64,000 bases of DNA from Acanthochromis polyacanthus (GCF_021347895.1 NC_067130.1:26247817-26311816); one strand, 5' to 3'; counted from the stretch's first letter, positions 37,602-49,283 are shown. A program made the numbers and translations. The notes: generated by a model from the letters alone, not told the origin.

Positions 37602-38059
37602 CAAAACACTGTGCTGTTACACTGTACATGCATGTTATGCTTTCTGCACAAACTGTTGAAACTCAATACAATCCGTCCATGACTCTTTGAGTTATGCTGT
37701 TAACAGACAGACAGACAGACAGATGGCCTGGCGGAGGTCTGCGCTCTCCGAGTGCTTTTCTAGTTTACATATAATACTTGTAATAAGTGCATTGTCCTTG
37801 TGTTTAATAACATAAGTTGTCTCAAGGGCCTATACATGATACAGTCAAGAGGTCCGGATGTTGGTACATCAGTAAGTATGATAATATGCCATGGAGAGAA
37901 ACACAACACAATCAAAGACTTGCTTTGCGCGAGCTCTTTGGTAACAGTGGGACAAAAAAAGTCCCCTTTAGAGGCTAAAACCTGTTGCAGAACCAAGCTC
38001 AGGGAGGTGGGCTGTCTGCTTTGGCCCGCTGGGGTGAAGGTAGAAGATAAAGAGGGAAC

Positions 38060-38740
38060 AGGATAGCTGAGGGAAAACAAACAATGCATTAGAGAACAAT
38101 AATCAGTGGGAAGGTTGGTGAGGCAGATCAGAAACATGTCCAGATCCAGAGACACCTGCAAAGAGGATTAAACATAAACTACAGGAGAAAGAAGGTCAGT
38201 GACATGCAGTGGTGGTATATACAATAGATGAATGGAGGGTTAAAAAAAGGGAGATGAGACGTGCTTACTGCATCCAGGAAGTGCTCCAGGATCCTAGAAT
38301 GTTTTGGGATCCCCTGAGCCAGCCTGAACTGCAATCTTTACCAACAAGTTAAATTTTAAGCCTAATATGAAAGTGGAGACAATGTCTGCCTCTTGAACCC
38401 AAACTGGGAGTTGGTTCCACATCTGAAGAGTCTGATAGCTAAGGCCAAGCCTCTGATTCTGCTTTTAGAAACTCTAGAGACAACAAGAACACTCTGGACT
38501 CCCAGTCCAAAGTGCTCTATTAGGAAAGTATGGTACAGTATGTTCTTTAAAATACAATGGGACTTGGTGATTGAGGATTTTAAAATTTATTCTTAATTTC
38601 ACTGGGAGCCGATGAGAATCTATTATGTGATAAAATGGATTTCTGACCAAACAACTATAATCACAGTCTTTTTCTAATCAGTGTCTGTTGTCTAAATTTA
38701 ACGACGGAAAGGAGTTGGCATATGAACACTATTCTGTGCT
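38060..38740. repeat. Teleost interspersed repeat ('CCCAAACTGGGAG' family)
   Basis: Successive phrases match an old repeat that I recognise from many fish genomes: 'ggagatgagacgtgcttact' (38251), 'gacaatgtctgcctcttga' (38376), 'cccaaactgggagttggttc' (38398), 'gctctattaggaaagtatgg' (38513), 'ttattcttaatttcactggg' (38588) and 'agtctttttctaatcagtgt' (38666). The unit is diverged and without open frames. Ends and superfamily are not determined. Confidence 0.65.
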
Positions 38741-40055
38741 TTCTCCCATCAGTATAATCCAGCAGGCAAATCAGTACAAGATAGTTAGCAATGTCTGAGA
38801 ATCTGTCTAGCAGAGGGCTTTGTGACAGTCTGTTTCAAATAGACTTACTGTGGCTACATTACACTACATTGACAATCCTGGATAATCATCAGCTCCATGA
38901 AAGGAGCACTTAATGCAATATGAAATGGCTGAAAATGAAGCACATCCAGTAGCAAAACGTGATGTGCCGCAAGGCGAAACAGAGTATAGAAAAGACTCGA
39001 AAATGAGGTCTTGGTGAGCTGTGGAAATGGAGTATCCTTAAGAAAATCGTGTTTTTTTTTAATGTATTTATCTCCAATTAGCGTCTTGTTTAGTCTAAAC
39101 ATATACTTTCAAAAGCTGTCTCACGTTCTCAAAAGCGACAGTAATAGATTCTACAGTAAGCTTAAAAGTACTTACAGTCAATAATCTTCAAAGAAAGAAA
39201 CCCATAGTGCAATTAATTAAACCACACTAGCCATTGTTTCAGCTGTTGCTGTGTTAAACTATAGACACATTGTGTAGCAGAACAACTATAAAGCTATTTA
39301 GAAATGTGCCACTATTGCCCTTCATTTCATGTCGGTTGGCAGAATTCTATCTGAATAATGAATTTTTAATACACTGAGGCCAAGAGTTCAAATGCCCATT
39401 TAAGCCCCATTGCACACAACATTGACCAGACTCTGGACACAGTGAGTTATTCTGCACATAGTACAATATTTATTATGCTTTATAATTTTCTTTTTCTAGG
39501 TCATTTTGTTGTGTAGTTCAGCATATGCTTGTAGCATTCTGTGCGTAGTACAAAGCCAAGAGGATCCAATCAGCATATCCACAGTGGTAGGTAGATACAG
39601 TTGTGGGAGCTGCAGGGTGACAAATTGTGCTTCCATGTTCAAACTAGTGCATACATGTGGAATGAAAGTTAAAGCAATGCTGGTGTGTGCTTGGATGTAC
39701 ATTATATCTGTGTGTATGTGCCTTTATATCTGAGCTTATTTTTACAGCCCACATGGTCTGTAGGGAGCTCTACTCAATATGTTTTTTTTTAGTGAGCCTC
39801 TGTCAGTTGGCTGGAGCTTCCAGATAAGGGCTGTTATGTGCTGTGTAGTTAGTGGTTAAGTATTGGTGTTCTCCACAGCCCCCCGTGTCACTGTGTTATC
39901 TGAAGGGTCCCAGCAAGCTCCTCAGGCTCGGCTCTCCAGGTCGCTGTAATGAGAGAGGATAATTGCTGATCACACTTTGCAAATGGAGCAGCAGGACGAC
40001 AGAGAGTGTCTAACGAATCCCCACCCCTCCACAACAACACACACACCGGATCATC

Positions 40056-40058
<3 letters not shown>
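38741..40058. other. Non-coding stretch
   Basis: No gene is recognised. Short ORFs of up to 82 codons lack features. Composition is AT-rich. Confidence 0.4.

Positions 40059-40134
<76 letters not shown>
40059..40134. repeat. Compound (TA)n-(CA)n microsatellite
   Basis: About 21 TA units, a single 'aa' interruption at 40100-40102, a few more TA units, then 12 CA units (40111-40134). Alternating purine-pyrimidine throughout, able to form cruciform or Z-DNA. Confidence 0.95.
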
Positions 40135-41931
40135 AGAAGTCTGGACCAACTACAAGTCTCCTTGGACCTTGGTGAGCAGAAAATATGCATCCTGTTTGTA
40201 AAATGGCAGTCTCCCACAGAATGCATTTATATCCTTCTAATGTGTGCTTTCAGATGTGTTCTGGAGAGAATGTAATTGCTCCCTAGATTTCGATGTTAGC
40301 TGGGAACAATTTCTCAATTCCCGAGCGTGGTATCCTTGAATGCAAAGAAATTATGAGGAGGAGTTCATGGGGAGATGCCTGAGGATACACAGACTTTGGT
40401 TTCTGTTCTGCAGCCTACATACCGTCTCGGGTACAAAAACATATGATTCGAAGTAGAAACTGATCTAGGTTTTGGTTTATGTTGAAAAATACAGCCTGAT
40501 GGACCAGTTTAGTCTCCTGGCAGGTCATGAAATAGTCTCAATTCTTAATTTTTTGATTATGTGTCTGCATGGATAATAATTATCTTTTTTTTTCATGTAC
40601 AAGAATAACATAAATATATCATAATATGCTCCGTTACTGGCTGGTGATTTTTTTTCAGTGCCATAAACCCTAATGAAAGACAACTTTGAAATCATAGAAG
40701 ATGATATTTAAGGACATTTTGAGCATATATCAACATATTTTAGCCATTTCGCATTCCATTTGCACATTTTTTCCCCATTGTGGGAATATAAAGTTCAGAT
40801 ACCAAAACTGACACTATTAATGTCTTGGTGACTGTGGGTAAGGTGGCAGAATAGAATAACACTCAAAGACAGAATAGCAGCTTGAGCCTCAGCCCTTACC
40901 TTTTTATAGTGTTGCAATCATACAGCGGACACACCCCCCTCCAAAAAACCACAACAACAAAAACAACCACAACAACAAAAATACCAAAGGAACTTCTCTA
41001 TCAGTTCATAATTAAAACAACCATGTGACACCAGGCTGGATTGTCTGCCAGCAACACACTTATTCAAATTTTGTGTTTTTTCTGTGTATGTTCCTGAGAA
41101 AAAGAGGAAATGTATGAGTATGTACATAAATCAACAGGCTAAACATTGTGACTGTTTCACAAAAAACAAACAAAATTATATAATAATATAATATAAATAA
41201 ATATGAATAAAAAGAATGAAAAATTGTACTAAAATCTACACAGTAAAGGATATTTTACAGATGAAGCAAGAACATCATCAGCGATCAGAAAACTGGCAAA
41301 CATGCAGTTGTTGTTCCTACATGACTTCAGACATATGCCATTTCTGTACTGCAATGTCTTGGATTTCAATAGACGTCATTATATCTATAATGAGGAAAAA
41401 AATCTAGGTCAGGAACAAAGAAAACAGGAAAACAGAGGAAATGCATCCACGGTAAACATTCTGCTGATGAATTCAGTGACATTTTATTTTAACAATTTGT
41501 GCTCACAAGTTAAACAGCAGAATCAGTACTTTCAGAAACATCCCTATTTTTATGCTCAAGTGAGAAACCATGTGAGTAATTTGTCCCTTAATTATATGGA
41601 ATTTTGTGTTATGACCCGAGCAAATCAGTGAGTCAAGTGACAATATTACAGAGAGACAATGTGACCAGGATGAGGTTGGGGTGGATGGATGGGTCAACAA
41701 AACTCCAGTCCTGAAAAGAGCTGGTTATTTGTGTTGCTTTTGACCACAATTATTTCTGAAACAAATACCGAAACCAATACCAAATGTTTATTACAAAGCC
41801 ATGGAGGAAAAAGTCAGCTAACCAACACATATTTGCATGACTGTTCCCTAAATCTAGCGATGTTACTTTTGTTTCTATAGTTTGATCTGCAAAAGTCAAT
41901 TTTAGTGAAAACTATCACCTTTCAAAGAGAG
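40135..41931. other. Non-coding stretch
   Basis: No gene or clear mobile element. A short A/C-rich tract (about 40941-40984, CAACAA units) and AT runs are visible. Confidence 0.4.
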
Positions 41932-42547
41932 TGTCCATTTTTACATGAGACCTTTAATTCCTCTTTAATAATACTTAATTTCAAATTTAAAAGTTAATTC
42001 TGAATGAACTTAATTCCGAATAAACTACCTGGTTTATTCTGATGCTAATTCCGTATAAACTAATTCCTGTGTACGTTCTATTCATGTATACAGTTAATTC
42101 CGCTTTAGTTAATTCCGGTCATTCTGTGCATGCTTGGCTCCTCACGTAGTGATGACGTAGCGATGACGTAGCGACATACACGTTCTGCAACAGAAGTAGT
42201 ACGCCATTGTCGAGTTGCTGTTTCAAAACAACAGTAAAAAGTAAAGCGAAAGCATGCCTTTTAGTTGTTCCTCCATGTGGCTGGGGAAAAGAAATGCCGT
42301 GGCAAATGGAGTTTGTTCTCTTCCGGTTAATGGGGATACGTTACATTCACTCCCTGTCCAATCAATATCCTTTCCAATGCCCAAGTGTTAAAGCGGAATT
42401 AAGGAAGGGGAATAAACGTATAGTCCATGTAAACCTTAATTCGGAATTAATATTTCCATGTAAAAGCGAAGCACAAAACTTTAATTCCGAATGAGTTAAT
42501 TCCGAATTAATAATTCCGAATTAGAAAACTTCATGTAAACGTGGCCA
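41932..42547. mobile_element. Inverted-repeat DNA element rich in TTAATTCCGAATTAA motifs
   Basis: The ends are imperfect inverted repeats: left 'gtccatttttacatgagacctttaatt' (41933-41959) and right, reverse complemented, 'tggccacgtttacatgaagttttctaatt' (42519-42547). Both subterminal regions carry many copies of the palindrome-like motif TTAATTCCGAATTAA (plus: 42010, 42094, 42110, 42437, 42481, 42496), a plausible array of transposase-binding sites. The centre holds a tandem GATGACGTAGC (42151-42171), a CRE-like site. No transposase is present, and a 95-codon frame (42207-42494) has no domain. No convincing target duplication was found, so the superfamily remains open. Confidence 0.65.
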
Positions 42548-44266
42548 GTGTCAGATTCAAACAGACTTCTGTGCATTGTTCTGTTGTGCATTTAAAAGCT
42601 AAGCATTTTGTTGTTTGATTTGTAACATTGTATCTCTGCTAAAATACTAGGCCAGGAGGATTCAACCCAAAAAATGTGTTCAGTATCTGTCAGTGTTGTT
42701 GTTTAAATCACCATTTATAAAATGACAACTAGATGTGACTACAAATTTAAAATGAGTTCAGTTTATTCCATTTATCAGAACAATTTTGTTTCATTTAAAA
42801 AAAAAAAAGCCCTTGAGTACACACCAAACAGCAGTAGGTCAAAGCTGAGCCAAAATTTCTAAAACCAAAATCAGTGTGTTCACTTTCATATATAATTTGA
42901 ATGTTTATTTTTGTTTTAACATGTTGGTTTCTGCTGAATGTATGCTAAGTTGTTCGAATGTTAATTGTTTGAATTCTGAAATTTTGTCCAGAAGCAGCTT
43001 CGACCATCACCCAAGATATTAAAAAAAAAATGAATTTTGCTTTCGCGATCCAATGCCAAAAGTGGGCTATTTCACAAGTCGGACTCCCTGCAGCCCCAGA
43101 TCAGAATAATTCAGCTGTTGAAAAAAAAAAAAAACATGAAAGCCAAAACTCTGATAATAAAGACATATTGTAAAAAGAAAATAATAATAAGGTGACTGAA
43201 GCCTCATCTCATGACATTTAATTCATGCCAAAACTGACTGATAAATATAAATAAACATCTTCAACCTTGGGTTCTTACCACACTAGCACATCGTCTTACT
43301 TTTTTTCCATCTGTAAGTTGAGCACAAACATTGCATCACGCCAAAAAAACAACAGTAGAGCAGAGACGGAGCACTTTGTCAGAACAGCTAATTGAGTGTT
43401 TGGCCCAAAGCAGGAGCAATTTATAAGACCCCTCTTCCCTCTAGGCCTGCCCGACTGACTCCCATTCCTCTGCCCCTGTCCAGCTGTGTGCCACTGTGAC
43501 ACAGGTCTTTGTCACCCCTGCTCGTGCATACCCCCTGCCTCTTCCTAATTCATCACTGCAGAGTGATTCCCGGCTTTAGGTGAAAGTGATGAAGGTGCTT
43601 CCAGGCCCACTGTGGACACAGCAGGACCCTCCAGGCTAAAGTGCTCTGATCAATCAAAAGGCCTTCTGGGTCAAACTGCCCTTCCGTTTTCAGTCAAGGT
43701 AACAGAACTATAAATTGAAAGAAAACAACCGGTAAACATTTAAAGCTACAAGACATTCTCGCATGCTGGTGCTTGAATTTTACCACCTTCCAGTTTGCTA
43801 CTAATCTCAGTTGTTGCACTCATGTTGGACAACACAAGTCTTCCATTATGTTCGGTGCAGCAGGCAGCTACTTCATCTTTGTTGAGGATGACAATTAGAG
43901 GCCACCGATGTATAATCAGAGCGAGTGTCCCAGAATCATAATAAGTGTCTACATTGTCTCCCACTCTTTCCCATTTGAACAGCTGTGACTCCAGCAGTGC
44001 TCTTGGCAAACTCCATCCCCTGTTGCCTCATTTGCTCGCAGCCTCTGAAGTATTTGTTTGGAACATTATGTACCTTAGACAACTGGAGATACTTGTACAG
44101 TTTTGAAATTTTGGGGATTTTTATGTTTTTTGCATAATTTTCAGAAAAAAAAACATATCTTGTGCAAGGTGAAATAGTAGCATCATTAGCCTGATTTCTT
44201 GGCCGTGGTCACAGTTCTGTTGCATTAGAGTCTGCAAATGCTACATTTACACGGATTTTCCCTCAT
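42548..44266. other. Non-coding stretch
   Basis: No gene is recognised. It holds several A-runs (42800, 43020, 43122) and ORFs under 90 codons. Confidence 0.4.
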
Positions 44267-45157
44267 TTAACCCTCAAGCGACCGAGTGGGGTCATTTATG
44301 ACCCCAGCCATATAATTATATTTGCCATTTTTATATCTTTTATCTGAAAAATGTTTCCTACCATGAATTTGTCAATCCACAGCTGCTCATAGTTTTTTGT
44401 AGAGATCAGCCAATTGGTGTGACAAGGATAATGGAAACTTGTCTGGGGTCACTTATGACCCAAAAAAGATGTATAGGTTTTTCACTATTGTAGGCCTTAG
44501 TTTTATTTATTTATTTCTACCTCTAATCACTATATTTCAGTGTTTTGCAGTGCACTATAGCTGACAGACCTACATTTTTAGCCACAGCTGCCCTAGGGCA
44601 GACTGACTGGCTGCCAATCCACTCCTACAACCCCTCTGACCACCACCAACATTACACAGCATACACATTCATACACCAGTGTAAGTGGCAGCGCTGGAGG
44701 TAAGGTGGATAAAGTGTCTTGCATTGGACGAACGGCTCTGCCACCTGAGCCACAGCCGCCCCTAATCTAAATACTTCTCTGAACGTTACATTGCACACAT
44801 ACAGACATGATGTTTGTGTAGATTTTGTTTTTATGTACTTTTGATTTACTATTGAGGAAACAAAAGGAATAAAGTTTTAAAAGAAGTGGCAGACAAAGCG
44901 TGTCTAAATAAATACAATGTATCATATTGTTCATATGGTTTTACTTTAGTTCTGAGTCAAAAATGATTAAAATCCATGAAAAATTACAGAAGGTTACTTT
45001 AGAATATCCATCTTAAAATGCAGTGAAGTGGAATAGGTAAGAAAGCACAAAAAGAGGCACTAAAGTAGACATATTCCTGTGTAAAATATAGTGGGGTCAT
45101 AAATGGCCGCAGTCGGTCATTTTAGTCGCTAAAATAGCTTGGTCGCTTGAGGGTTAA
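44267..45157. mobile_element. TTAA-flanked inverted-repeat element (piggyBac- or Kolobok-like), non-autonomous
   Basis: The body 44271-45153 (883 bp) is flanked by TTAA at both ends (44267-44270 and 45154-45157). The 13-bp terminal inverted repeat is perfect: CCCTCAAGCGACC left, GGTCGCTTGAGGG right. Subterminal 'gggtcatttatgaccc'-type palindromes occur left (44290-44306), internally (44449-44463) and right (45092-45108, as gtggggtcataaatggcc). TTAA duplications occur in piggyBac and Kolobok elements; CCC at the ends favours piggyBac, but this is not decisive. There is no transposase. A SINE fragment (44579-44763) sits in the middle. Confidence 0.8.
44579..44763 (-). mobile_element. tRNA-derived SINE of a second family, internally deleted
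   Basis: The minus strand reads GGGGCGGCTGTGGCTCAGGT at its start, with an A-box-like TGGCTCAGGTGG, then jumps directly to the body (GCAAGACACTT...CTGCCACTTACACTGGTG...GGTGGTGGTCAGAGGGG...CTGCCCTAGGGCAGCTGTGGCTA). In the fish family that I recall, the stretch after GTCGTCC carries the GGTTCGATTCC B box; here it is missing, so the polymerase III promoter is broken. The usual 3' end with a GCGCTATATAAA phrase is also absent. It lies inside the TTAA-flanked element. Target duplication is not clear. Confidence 0.75.
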
Positions 45158-47582
45158 CCCTCATCACTACACGTGGCAAAACCATCCATACACTTGGGGT
45201 CCAGCTGGAATCCAGCAGTTTCATATTTCTGTACCTATCCATATCCTCTCAATGTACATTTTTCTAACACTGTGTCGTCTAAAGATACAAATATGAAAGA
45301 AACAATGAAATTACTATTGATGATTACAAACCTGCATTGCTTAGAACAGTTGTGTAAGAACTCCTGAATTGAAATAAAACACAATGCAACTGAAGCAGTC
45401 ATCACAAGAGCAACACAACAGAAACATACAAAAAAAAAAAAGATGCACAGTCTGGCTAGGGTCTGGCTTCGATCTGCCTAGGGTCCCCCAAACCTGGTTG
45501 GAATCAAATAAATTTTAGTTTATGTGATGTCAACTATGTGGAGGGACTAAAAATCCAACTTGTAATTTTAATGAAAATGGCAACTTATATGTACTGATGA
45601 GGGTTACATTACATCAACATGCTGTATGCGTGGTTAAAGTTCAGTTATGTGGTTGGCTGTAAACATCAACAGATTGTGTTTTGCTATGAAGTTACAAAGC
45701 ACAAATTCAGTCGTTAAAACATTCATCGGGACATCTGATTCCAAATGCCCAAACTTTGTTATCTGGAGCTGATTCTCCTGATAGCAATTCCTCTGGTGCA
45801 GTGTCCATTTAAGATGTTACTTTGCAACCTACATGCTGGACACAACTGCACATTGCTTTTGTCAATTTATATTCCAACAAAGTGTTAATATCTTACCATT
45901 TATAAATCTTTTCTGTGCAATTTTTCCATCGGATGATAACGGTGGGCATCGATCGGGTTGACGATTTTTCACTTCTGTTGAATGTTGTGTGAGAATACCA
46001 CAGGACCCAGGTGTGAGACACTTTCATTTAAAAAATAAGAGGCTGAATAGGCACTATGTGTCAGATTATGTGCCTGCAACCAAGAACCCAGACACCCAAC
46101 GTAGAGGAAGCAGATCCAGATCAAGGTGCAGTTCGGTCACAATCACGCACATTCAGGGGCAATTACAGCATGTGTCCACTTTTTGCTTTCCCCCAGACAC
46201 AGCCAGTCCTTAATATTGCACTTTTCTGCTATTTACTCGCTAGCCTCCGAATCTTTCTGTCATTTCAGGCCTCCCTGCCATGCAATATGCCTCCGGGTTT
46301 CCCATTTCCGAACACCTAAATCAGACGACCACATGCACACCCATTTCCAATCCTCATATCAGCTCTCAAGAATATAAACCAACCAGTTCTCTCAATTCCA
46401 CACCAGATTTTTGTGCATTGCATTCCACCTTGGTGGTCATCCTAGAGAGTGGTACAGAAAATTGTCATCTGTGCATCTCTGGGAAACGTGTTGTTCTAGA
46501 TGCCTCTTAATGGATGTAGTGGATGCTTCAAAGTATCAGTGGCAATCAAGAGAGTATTCTATCATGCTGAGAATAGAAGTAAAATGTATTTTAATTATAG
46601 ATGCAGCAATACGCTGTCATACCTGCCTCACGTCTCCAACTTATTCCCATTTTTCTGCATCGTTATTTGTGCATTAAGCTTTGTTTGGGCTTGTTTTCCT
46701 GCAATTATACATTTGCATCTACCTGTGTGTTGCTATGTCTCTTGATTATTGCTGCATGTATAATATTCTACAATAACTTAATTAATGTAATCAATGACAT
46801 CTACCCCAGTGCTATTCAAACATCGTTTTAATGAATCCTCATTTCCCAAGAAGTGTCTATAATCTGATTTCACTCTCATCCTCAAAGGTAATACTGAGCT
46901 AAATTTCCAACTCTTCTGTCAAAATGGTCCCTGAACTGTCATTATACAATGTTTTTCATTGTCATTTTTGCATAAAATCTCTCCAATACTCAATAGTGAG
47001 TTCTAGAAAAGACCCGATCAGCATAATAGATGTCTGTAGAGACTGTATTTCTGCTGAGTGCAGCATTATGTCCACACCAGTTAAAAATGACTTCCAGTAG
47101 CCGGTTCCATTTTCCCCGACTCACTATCTGTCCTCCTCTTCACTTGAGGCAAAGTAACTGCTACTGTTCTGAGTTTTGGTTTTTTTTTTCAATTTATATT
47201 AATACCCCAAAATGGATTGGCAATTATTATATCCCCTAACCAAGCAATTACACTTATATAAATTAAAATAGTTTTCATGCAAAGCAAAACACCTTGTTTG
47301 TTTAATTTAATTACGTTAACCAGTCATGCTAAACCCATTCCCCTGTGGCTAATGAATTGGAATAGTGGCTTTACAAATCACCAGCATTTGTCTCTCTTTT
47401 TTTCTAATCTGGTTTATAGGCCCTCAGTCCATTTCACAGACCAAATTTCAAACATCATCTGACAAAATGAGTCAGTTATCTCAGCGGGGAGATGTTGTGA
47501 TTGCTCTGAGGGATCACAGTGAAACAATATCCTTTGTCCCCTCTCCTGTGCTGTCTTTGGTGGCTAAAGTATTGCCATTCAC
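45158..47582. other. Non-coding stretch
   Basis: No gene is recognised. Several overlapping ORFs of 60-90 codons in all plus frames between 45989 and 46831 show no domain, no consistent frame and no splice pattern. No clear repeats. Confidence 0.4.
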
Positions 47583-47959
47583 TGATCTACCCGTGGGATG
47601 CACACTGGAATAGTGGTTAGCCTTGCAGCAAAAAGATCCCCAGTTCAAATCCCGGCTTGGGCCTGGGATCTTTCTGCATGGAGTTTGCATGTTCTCCCTG
47701 TGCATGCGTGGGTTTTCTCCGGGCACTCCGGCTTCCTCCCATAGTCCAAAAATATGCTGAGGTTAACTGATCACTCTAAATTGCCCGTAGGTATGAATGT
47801 GAGTGTAATTGTTCGTCTGTATATGTAGCCCTGCGACAGACTGGCGACCTGTCCAGGGTGTCCCCTGCCTTCGCCCGAGTCAGCTGAGATAGGCTCCACC
47901 CCCTGTGACCCTAGTGAGATAAAGCGGTGTATAGATTATGGATGGATGGATGATCTACC
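47583..47959 (+). mobile_element. Full-length SINE, copy 4, with target duplication
   Basis: The body 47592-47950 is on the plus strand. It has a tRNA-like head (ggatgcacactggaatagtgg), an A-box-like AATAGTGGTTAGC (47609-47621) and a near-perfect B box AGTTCAAATCC (47642-47652, one change from GGTTCAAATCC). The centre contains ctccgggcactccggcttcc and the tail ends in GGATGGATGGA. It is flanked by 'tgatctacc' (47583-47591 and 47951-47959), a 9-bp duplication. It is the same family as the copies at 21228, 25883, 34828 and 60054. Relative to copy 1 it has lost several bases between the A box and the B box (gccttgcagc). Confidence 0.92.
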
Positions 47960-48432
47960 TGTACCATCAACATAGTAGCAACTGTACTTTTTTCAAGTCA
48001 AAGACACTGAAAAAAACAGAATGAGTGATATTTTGATTCACACTTAGTGCTAAACTTGAATTGGTTTTGTGGGCTTTTGACACGCTGATGATAATGTTTC
48101 CTCATGCATCATTTACACTCCAATTTACACCTCTTGTCATTAATATACATGCTTTTGAATGCATTGCAGGATCTTGTTGCTACTAAAGCCTGATGCCAGG
48201 ATTAGCAATTTGGTCGACAGGGTCAAGATGCTGAAAAGCACATTGTGAACACTTACTTGCAAAAATAATAATCGCTAGAGCATATTAAATGATGTGCTGC
48301 AGATGGGCCATGTGCCTGTTACTGTGTACTTGTTTACCTAATCACTAAAGTGTATCTTTGCACAATCACATCCTGAACTTTATGGAGCTATGCGGCGCTA
48401 CGGGGAAGCGAGAGGTGGTTTGAATAGACTAA

Positions 48433-49045
48433 GGAGCCGTTTACACGAGGACGCTTGCAGGTAAAAACGTCAAAATATTTCAACAAAACACCCTACCGTT
48501 TATATGAGGACGGCGTTTTGGGGGCTTGAAAACGCAAAAATTTGAAACCGGCCTCCAGAGTGGAAAAGTTGAAAACTCTCTGCCGTTACGTTTCCGTCTA
48601 AACAGCAAAACGCAAAACTTTGCCGAGATCTGACCACGTCGCGTATGCGATTACGTCACATATGTGCTTTGGTTTGCCGGCCGGTACAAGGACGTAAACA
48701 AAGATGTTTGATTATTTCCATCCTTCGTACCTTCAAGCAACTCTGGCAGCTCTATGCACACTACAGGAGTCGTACCAACAAACGTACAGAATCTGTACAG
48801 ATTCCATTCATGGACATTTACCGCAGCGAAGATCCGAAAAGGGAGATAGTACGCATGCGCGTAGACATGGCAGAGTTTTATCACAGCGCCACCCAGCTGC
48901 CTGGCATGCATATCCAATCGAATTCCACACACTATAGAGTCACCGTATATACGCAGATTTCCTTCAAAACCGCTCGTCTAAACGTGAAATGACAAGACGC
49001 CACTTTTGCGTTTTCTGTTAAGATGGTCCTCGTGTAAACGGCCCC
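48433..49045. mobile_element. Inverted-repeat DNA element, 613 bp, 'GCCGTTTACACGAGGA' ends
   Basis: The left end GAGCCGTTTACACGAGGA (48434-48451) and right end TCCTCGTGTAAACGGCCC (49027-49044) are reverse complements over 18 bp with one mismatch. Subterminal copies of 'aaacg', 'gcgtttt' and 'cgtttatatgagga' (48496) repeat the theme. The element is CpG-richer than its surroundings. Two overlapping frames (115 codons plus, 93 codons minus, 48645-48992) have no domain and are probably chance. No target duplication could be matched outside the ends, so the superfamily is open. Confidence 0.75.
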
Positions 49046-49256
49046 GAAATGTGAAACTTTTTCTGCTGAACTGTTGAACTGTCTAACAGAGTATGATGTT
49101 AAAAGCTTGATCGGATGAATCTGTTTCCTGTTTGATGGGCATCCAACATCAGTGATTTAATAAAAAATAAAAAAAGGGTTGAAGCTAAATGACTTCTACG
49201 CACTTGACTCATCGCTAAGCATCACCTGCAGAGACAGGACAGCCATGTTTTCTTAC
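49046..49256. other. Spacer; would be intron if the exon at 49257 is real
   Basis: AT-rich, with no ORF or repeat. On the minus strand it starts with the donor GTAAGA at 49256. Confidence 0.3.
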
Positions 49257-49283
49257 CTCATTAACAGATATTTTAGCAGACAT
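49257..49283 (-). CDS. Candidate first coding exon (MSAKISVNE...), weak
   Basis: On the minus strand an ATG at 49283-49281 has A at -3 (acgaagATG). It is followed by nine codons (MSAKISVNE) and then a consensus splice donor GAG|GTAAGA with the intron starting at 49256. Upstream, to about 49680, the minus strand is open and complex, has no recognisable repeat and would serve as 5' UTR. The combination suggests the 5' exon of a gene continuing beyond lower coordinates. I do not recognise the peptide. Against it, no promoter is visible, no following exon could be found in this window, and the plus strand is also open for 109 codons (49288-49617). RNA-seq junctions at 49257/49256 would decide. 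Confidence 0.25.

Larger units (their letters stand above)
35432..37764. mobile_element. Older inverted-repeat element, split by a hAT-type insertion
   Basis: The left end reads 'acctccgccaggag...ctgttaacagcataactcaaa' and the right end is its inverted counterpart (…'tttgagttatgctgttaacag'…'cctggcggaggt'). The clearest paired segments are 35532-35568 and 37669-37705 (37 bp, about 3 mismatches). This is a frequent fish repeat that often carries (GT)n or (GTCT)n near the end, here 35479-35522 and 37703-37722. Without the hAT insertion (35680-37261 plus one duplicated 8-mer) the host element would be about 740 bp, with a GC-rich tandem duplication in its right half. It has no protein-coding capacity. 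Its superfamily is unknown to me. Confidence 0.7.

Noticed and set aside
37251..37690. Seven overlapping open frames of 69-136 codons on both strands
   Set aside because: They arise from the GC-rich tandem duplication, which simply lacks stop codons. No domain is seen and all frames are equally open.
39888..40226. 112-codon minus frame with alternating Tyr-Ile and Val-Cys
   Set aside because: It is read through the TA/CA microsatellite.
45989..46831. Cluster of overlapping plus-strand frames
   Set aside because: Three frames overlap with no consistent codon signal, no domain and no splice pattern.
48645..48992. 115-codon plus frame and overlapping 93-codon minus frame
   Set aside because: Both are inside the 613-bp inverted-repeat element, with no domain and open on both strands because of CpG-rich composition.
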